Shown: piece after piece, positions 58,387 through 64,000 of the stretch | Position numbering within the stretch: position 1 is the first letter of the stretch | How the letters are laid out: every line of letters starts with the position of its first letter | Assembly: GCA_038049695.1 (NCBI GenBank) | Contig: CP142451.1 | Location: 8,678,001-8,742,000 of the forward strand | DNA from: Cinnamomum chago | Taxonomy: Eukaryota; Streptophyta; Magnoliopsida; Laurales; Lauraceae | Length of the DNA: 64,000 nt | Direction of reading: 5' to 3' | Made by a program: the position numbers and the translations under genes | Notes under the pieces: model-generated | The model's input: only the letters and a program-made list of their open reading frames with translations | Told to the model about the DNA's origin: nothing | Database searches by the model: none

Positions 58387-61300
58387 ATGGCGGACGCGGA
58401 CGGTGTTGCAGAAGAAATCTCTCCTCCTCAAACCCTAGAAGGAAACAACAATCCAGAAGAAGTTGCTGCAATCGAATCCTTGCAACAGGACATGGATCTC
58501 GAGGCCCAATCCCTAGACGACGGAGACGCCAAAGCAAATCTCACGGACGTTCAGAATCCCTCTCTCAAACGGGCGAGAGAAGAAGGAGAAGAAGCGAATG
58601 GGACCGAGGAAGATGATGCCGCCGTCTCCAAGAAATTGAAGCCTGGCAAGTCCGTCGAGGAGAAACGGCTCGAGGAGCTCGAACAGAAAGAAGAAGAAAC
58701 CAAGGAAGCAACTGAACAAGGAAAGGAATCTCTCGACGCTGTTAATCTCGGACCCAAGACTTTCAAATCGTCGGTGGATATGTTTGATTACTTCTTCAAG
58801 TTGCTTCATCACTGGCAACCAAACATCGACACTAATGAGGTGGTTCCTTTTGGCTCTGTTTTAATTTTTCGACTTTCAGACTTTCTGGTCATGCTTTGAT
58901 TTTTTATAAGACTCTGTTTGAGGAATACATGTCAGTGCGCTTTGATGTTTGGTTAGTGTATATAGATATAGATATAGATTTCCAATTCACTTCTGTTTAA
59001 TGGGGTTGAAGCAGAATTTGGAAAACTGCATTATGTTGTAGAATTATTAAGGTCTCTTTTGATCTCTAATTTCCTGTAATTGATTGTAGCAGAGACTTTG
59101 TGTCACACTCCTTTAACCACATGACTCTTTAAGGAAATATAATATTGCCCTTCCTTTAACCACAAGCCTCTAGAGATTTCCATCCTTTCTTGCTCAGATC
59201 CCATAAACCTAATTTAGTATCCAATTTGGCATTGAGGTCTCTGTACTCTTCTATTTGCTTTCCATTTATTTTTTTATTTAATCCCTTCTATGAAAAGGGA
59301 AGTTTCATTAAAAGAAGGGTTGTTTTTTTATTTTTTATTTTTTTACACAGAAATACGCAATCTCCAAACGACCTTAGAGTGCAAGAATTAAAAAAAAAAG
59401 GAAAAAGGAAAAAGAAGACATTGCAGAGTGCTTGGTCTGATTAATCTTTGTCTTTTATTTTTTATATTAATCTAATGAAATTGCTCATATCTCACGATAG
59501 GACAAGATGTCGTTTCAGACTCCCATGTTCTTCATAAGTAAACATCTTACTTAACCCAATTAATTATACACAATATACTTACGTGCTATGATGCACGGAT
59601 ACTTCAAAGTGGGCAACGTATCGTATCCGATACTTCCCTTTTTACATGTAAAATCCATGTCCCTGCTGTGTTTATGCCGTATCCATGCCGTATCTGGGCA
59701 TCATAGCTTACGTGTCTTCTCTTTCAGCTCCAAAACCTTAGCCTCACTACCGAAAGCATGGAAGACCCTGAAACCCTTGTAGAAGAAGATTTCCTTTTTG
59801 CGATATCTCATAATACTATGAGTCAAACACTCAAACCCCCATTGCTCTGCTTACAGAAACCCCTGGTTGTGGTCTTGCTTGGAAAATAAAATTACCTCAA
59901 GAAAGGAGTATGAAGTTTGGCCTTGATATATTTTTTTTAATTATTTTTTGGGGCAAAATCATGTTAAACAAAGATTTACAAATAAAAATAAATTTTCCAA
60001 AGATATAGCGTGACTAATTTATTCTGTTGTTGAAAGAACCAGTAACATGTTGCATCGTTTGATCATTAACTCTGTGATTTATTTGATTCTAGTGGACCAC
60101 AGCTCACTGTTTTAATTGACTCTTACTTGGAAAATATCATTCACAAATTATACCCTATTATACCCGGATACTACAAACTAGACAATGTATCGTGTCATAT
60201 CATGTTTGATGCTTCACTTATTTATTTATTTATTTATGTCAAAACCGTGGCAAGTACATATCCATGGCGTGCCCCTGCTCAAATAAGTGTAAACACATAA
60301 TGTCTGAGTTTGCTATTACTTAAAAGGTTTTTTTTTTTATTTTTTTTTACTTGGATTGGTAACATGACTTGAACCCACACCTTAAGGTTGTAATAGTTTG
60401 CACTATCACCGTCCACTGTGCCATGGACTCTTGTAAATTACTTACAGCTTATTGCCTCAGGAATTATAGGGTTATATGCTGATATGTAAATTGAGGAACA
60501 TATTACATCTGATTTATCTCTTATGCCTGACTATTTAGATGATTTTTGTAGTTCACTACTGCTTAGTAGCACTCATGTGTGCTGGATTTGTGATTTGATC
60601 TTATACTACTATTACAATCTATTTGTTTCGTGATATTTTGGTTTTATGAATTATTTCAAATTAGTTTTTCATATCCTTAATTATACGATGCATGTAGCTC
60701 TTTGGCTATTTGGATGTCTACATTCCTAAGTACTATTATTGTTCCTTTTATAGTACTGTTATAATCCTTAACGCTTGCAGTTAGGTGTTTAGGTTGTAAA
60801 TTCTTGATCATATGCTTTGTTTGCTTTGCTGTCCTATTTTTCATCCACTCTTTTTTGTCAATGGTTTAAAAGATTATTTGAAACCTGTACTAATATATTT
60901 TTTAAAGTTCTAATATTATCACCTACTAGTGTCTCGCCTTTTCCCCCTCTCTATGCATGGGAAGAGGAATGGTAAGTAAATTATCCTAATCTATCTTCCC
61001 AGGGACCATCCCTGGGGTGCTCCATGCTCCTGCTAGTTCTCCTGCAGCTCTGTTCCGCCACAGTATAGTTCTGCATTTGTGCTCTGCTTGCGCCAAGGTT
61101 TGACCTTGGCGCTTAGGTGAGAGTGAGATGCCCTTACCACTAGAGTATCTTGTGTTTCTATACTGGTGTTGCTTTTGTTGAATGAATCCATCATATAATT
61201 TCTTTTATTTTTGGTTCTGTCAAGTTATCAATACCATTCAGTGGTCGCATGTAAAATGGATGCTATCGAAACTGATGACTCTAAATTGATGGTCACTGCC

Positions 61301-61767
61301 ATAACTCTTCCCTACTCTATTCATCTATCCTTCATCTACAGTACCCTGTCCTGCTGTATGGATTCCTTAATTTATTGGATACTTATTCAGTTAAAATAGG
61401 TGTGGCATATATGTCATTAAGTTGCTGAAGGAGATGAACTAACTACATCTTTTCTATATTACAGTATGAGTACATGGTGTTATTGGACTTGCTGAAGAAG
61501 GGTCACTTAGAGTCTGACAAGAAGATTGGCGGAGGTGTCTATGCATTCCAGGTCCGCTACCATCCTGTCTGGAAAAGTCGCTGCTTCTTTCTTGTTAGAG
61601 AGGACGGATCTGCTGATGATTTCAGCTTCCGGAAGTGTGTTGATAAGATACTCCCTTTGCCAGATAACATGAAAGCACCTGCTAACAAGGATGATGGTAA
61701 GAAAACTGGGGGCCATAAAAAAGGTGGGCGTGGTGGCCATGGCAGAAGAGGTGGATTTAGAAGATGA
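58387..61767 (+). CDS. EMB514: EMB514/DOMINO1 family protein (DUF3223), 2 exons, 251 aa
   Basis: Exons: 58387-58839 and 61465-61767, joined in phase 0 (252 codons with the stop). Residues 1 to about 120 are acidic and Lys-rich, with a basic patch (SLKRAREEGEE, SKKLKPGKSVEEKRLEEL) fitting nuclear localisation. Residues about 125-220 are the DUF3223 domain: FKSSVDMFDYFFKLLHHW, YEYMVLLDLLKKGH, KIGGGVYAFQVRYHPVWKSR, CFFLVREDGSADDFSFRKCV. The tail is Gly/Lys/Arg-rich (KKGGRGGHGRRGGFRR), as in RNA-binding nucleolar proteins. Arabidopsis DOMINO1 (At5g62440, EMB514) is nuclear/nucleolar and needed for embryo development, probably through ribosome biogenesis. The 2.6-kb intron holds an hAT MITE and a SINE-like piece. 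Confidence 0.93.
59586..59706. mobile_element. hAT MITE (121 bp) with perfect 8-bp duplication, EMB514 intron
   Basis: The ends ctatgatgcacggatac and gtatctgggcatcatag are near-perfect 17-bp inverted repeats. cttacgtg is duplicated exactly at 59578-59585 and 59707-59714. The interior shares cgtatccgatac-type words with the element at 35411. A more decayed relative may span 60158-60280 (acccggatac, gtatcgtgtca, cgtgcccc). Confidence 0.85.
60331..60426 (-). repeat. SINE-like fragment, reverse orientation, EMB514 intron
   Basis: Minus strand: ccatggcacagtggacggtg, then caaccttaaggtgtgggttc, aagtcatgttacc and an A-rich tail (T runs at 60330-60349 on the plus strand). The order of B-box-like core and A-tail fits a tRNA-derived SINE. 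Confidence 0.45.
61080..61145 (-). repeat. Second SINE-like fragment, EMB514 intron
   Basis: On the minus strand it reads actctagtggtaagggcatc, then tcactctcacctaagcgcca and aggtcaaacc. The tagtggtaagggcatc segment resembles an A-box region. It is distinct from the other SINE-like core in this window. Confidence 0.3.
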
Positions 61768-63967
61768 AGCATTTTGAGAAGTGAAATTGTCAAGAGAGAA
61801 GTATTCCGACCTGTTTTTATTTTCAGAGTGCAATTTTATCTATACCATCTTTTGACAGTTGCTATTTGGAAACGAGAAAGAGTGAGCTTTGTAGTTCAAT
61901 AGTTGAACTTATATCATCAACATTATCCCTGTCAATAACCTTCAATCGTACTCCTGATTGGAATTGATTGAGCGGTTTTTTTTTTAATCTTTATTTCAAC
62001 ATGGATTTATATAAGTCAAGTTATTTAGTAGGATCTATTTATTGCATCAACTTACAGGCCACTATGCAGGCCTCTTTGGATCTTCATAAACCAAGTGTAG
62101 GTAACTGTGTAATTGTTGGTTCATGTCGTTGGATTACTTGAATGACCATTGTTTTGTTCTTGTCCTTGACCTGTTATGGATGTTGAGGAATTACAGGTAA
62201 TCTTAGTAGCCATTGATGTAGTAAGTTGGGGAGGGTGGTCTGTACATATGCAAAAGAACTGAGCTGGACCATTGGCCATTAATAGCCATTTGATGTTAGT
62301 GGAAACGCTGAATGGGTGGCTGGCATTCATCACTTTGCCAACCATTCATCACTTTGGATTACTGATGGCATAACTAGTGATGTTCAGTGGAGATTTCTGA
62401 TTTGCAAACTGAGTAGAGATTAGATGTGATGATTTTGGGCCTTCTTATGCTTGCTGTATTTTTTTAGTTGTGTGGGGTAAAATGTTTTAACACAATCTCT
62501 CTGATGCACCGATTCATCTATCAACACGAAGAAAACCTAGGAGCAGCCCCAACAGCTGTGCCGCCCGGTTTCTTCTTCCTTGGAAATGGAAGGGGTGTGC
62601 GCGCGCGCTTTATCCTCCCTCACAAGGAAAAATTGTCCCAAAATCCAAGTTTTCTGCTGCACCAAGTGACGAGAGAAAAATAGAAAGCAATAAATCAACT
62701 GCTTTTCCACAAGTTTTCTTTGGATTTGCCTTTGAACAGAGGAAGTTTGGAAGCTAGTGGAGGATTAACTCCGCATCACAAAGATATAAAACTGAACTTG
62801 TGCAGGGAAGTACAATGCTTATGGAGGAGCTTAAGATCAATTTTACTGTGCGTTTTTTACTTTGAGATTTGTGTGGGAGGTTCTTTCTAGATATTCATCT
62901 AAAGAGATACCTAGAAAATACTTTCCTTTTAGCTAACATTTGAAAGTAGCATTTTTTTTATATCTTCTTTTCATTTTACATACAACTAACTACCCATACC
63001 ATACGGCACCTTGACTGGCTGTTTGAGGTGGAATGGAAGAATGCCCTTTGAGCAGTTTTAACGGGTTAAAAAAACCAATCAAAAAAAGATAAAATGCCCT
63101 TTAACTGTAATGAATCTTCACAGTTTTACCTTTGACTGTCAAAAATAAATCATGATAGTCTAAATTATAACAAAAGTATATTGCAGCAGCTAAAGTTTAC
63201 TGTAAATAAAAGTCTGTAAACTAGCTAAAGGTACTCTTTTTCAAGAAAAATGATTGTGTAAATCCATCAGCATTGCATAAACCTTAAGTCTACACGGCCC
63301 GACCCTGGGATCCAACGGCCCCCCTGGGGACCGGGCCACCGTTCGGTCCCCAAGTCGGGCCCTGTAGCATGTTTCTTGCATAAAAACATAAGTCCACTTG
63401 GACATACTGGGGGGACCGAATGGTGGCCCGGCCCCCCAGACACCGTTGTCCACATAGCAGGTCTCTGCATAAAAATAAGCACAATGGTCAGTCAAAGTGG
63501 TTTCAAAGGCATACGGTTGTTTGTAAATTTCCATTATTCATGCATGTGGGATACGGGGGCATTTACATCAAACAGGATCCGGATATACTATGCTTTTGTT
63601 TGGATTCAATCCATTTGCATCTCTGCTAAATATGGGTAAAAAACAGCAGTTGTGGTAGGTGCAGTTGTTAGTGGCCAATAGGTGCATCTGTTAGTGGCCA
63701 AAACGCGCAAAATAACGGGCGTTATGAAGCAGTTGTGTTGTGGTGAATGGTGATACATAGTGGCATAGGGATATGAATTTTTTAAGTATTCAAAATAATT
63801 CAAGTCTTGTACAGTGGTCGATTTTGTATTTTAAAGTAATTTTAAATCATATAAGAGTAGAGCTAATTATAAAAAAAAATACTATTAAAGAGAAGACATA
63901 ATTAAAAAAAATAAAATAAAATAAAAACGCTGCTATTTTCAATTTCAAAATAGCCTGCCAGTGGTAG
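61768..63967. other. EMB514 3' region and spacer to the window end
   Basis: About 200 bp of 3' untranslated region is likely after 61767. The short GC-rich run gcgcgcgc at 62599-62606 lies in otherwise ordinary spacer. No gene was recognised on either strand. The one structured piece is the fold-back at 63284-63480. Confidence 0.45.
63284..63480. repeat. GC-rich imperfect inverted repeat (fold-back)
   Basis: gggaccgggccaccgttcgg (from 63327) pairs with ccgaatggtggcccggcccc (from 63416). Looser pairing extends outward to give arms of about 65 bp around a 57-base loop. Words of the form gcataaa..taag also occur three times as direct repeats (near 63278, 63378 and 63467). Confidence 0.55.
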
Positions 63968-64000
63968 TAGGGATGAAAGTGGGCCGGGCCGAGCCGGGCT
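63968..64000 (+). mobile_element. Start of an hAT-like element cut by the window end
   Basis: tagggatgaaagtgggccgg matches the tagggatgtaaac-type terminus seen at 9525. The remainder lies outside the window. Confidence 0.4.

Noticed and set aside
62599..62606. gcgcgcgc run as a possible CpG or Z-DNA regulatory site
   Set aside because: It is only four dinucleotides long with no adjacent gene or conserved context.
1..64000. Gene cluster, CRISPR array, rRNA or tRNA genes
   Set aside because: The five genes are functionally unrelated plant single genes. No regularly spaced repeats of CRISPR type occur and no rRNA block was seen. No tRNA cloverleaf was identified by eye; a tRNAscan run would be needed to exclude one.

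Overview
The window looks like nuclear DNA from a flowering plant with a fairly large, repeat-rich genome. All five intact protein genes belong to land-plant families. Their introns have plant-type GT-AG borders and several exceed 1.5 kb. The spacers hold plant transposon families: Copia, Gypsy, TRIM, LINE, hAT and PIF/Harbinger. The species cannot be named from the sequence alone.

Layout: 1-4166 is a nest of LTR-retrotransposon remnants (a Gypsy-like LTR joined to a Copia LTR, then an internally deleted Copia element). 7799-19996 is a ten-exon MTP5/MTPC2-type cation diffusion facilitator gene (420 aa), with hAT, Harbinger, LINE and TRIM insertions in its introns. 24426-26727 is a four-exon PIP1 aquaporin (287 aa). 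27733-30267 is a transposon nest in which a Harbinger-like element carries an hAT element and a smaller Harbinger MITE, followed by a Tourist MITE. About 33000-43950 is a YODA-type MAPKKK gene (eleven coding exons, 843 aa) with a 5' leader intron and an upstream ORF. 48212-49636 is an intronless BTB/POZ protein gene (474 aa). 49777-50250 is a tandem TRIM array. 52082-54587 is a GH17 beta-1,3-glucanase fragment cut by an LTR, followed by a 5'-truncated Copia pol with only two stop codons and a 3' LTR. 58387-61767 is a two-exon EMB514/DOMINO1 (DUF3223) gene (251 aa). The rest is AT-rich spacer.

All five genes are on the + strand. They have unrelated roles: Golgi zinc loading, water transport, MAP-kinase signalling, a BTB adaptor and a nucleolar factor. 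They do not form a cluster or pathway. Every exon chain given here was joined by hand, keeps frame, and has a total length divisible by three.

I found no gene system that I would call previously undescribed. The most useful observations are transposon structures with readable boundaries and target-site duplications: a Harbinger family full of TTTCCGCGGAAA-like palindromes, a 299-bp TRIM inside a LINE inside an intron, a tandem TRIM, and an hAT MITE family shared by introns of two genes. Among the genes, the naturally altered metal site of MTP5 and the probable GC-AG leader intron plus uORF of the MAPKKK are worth checking.
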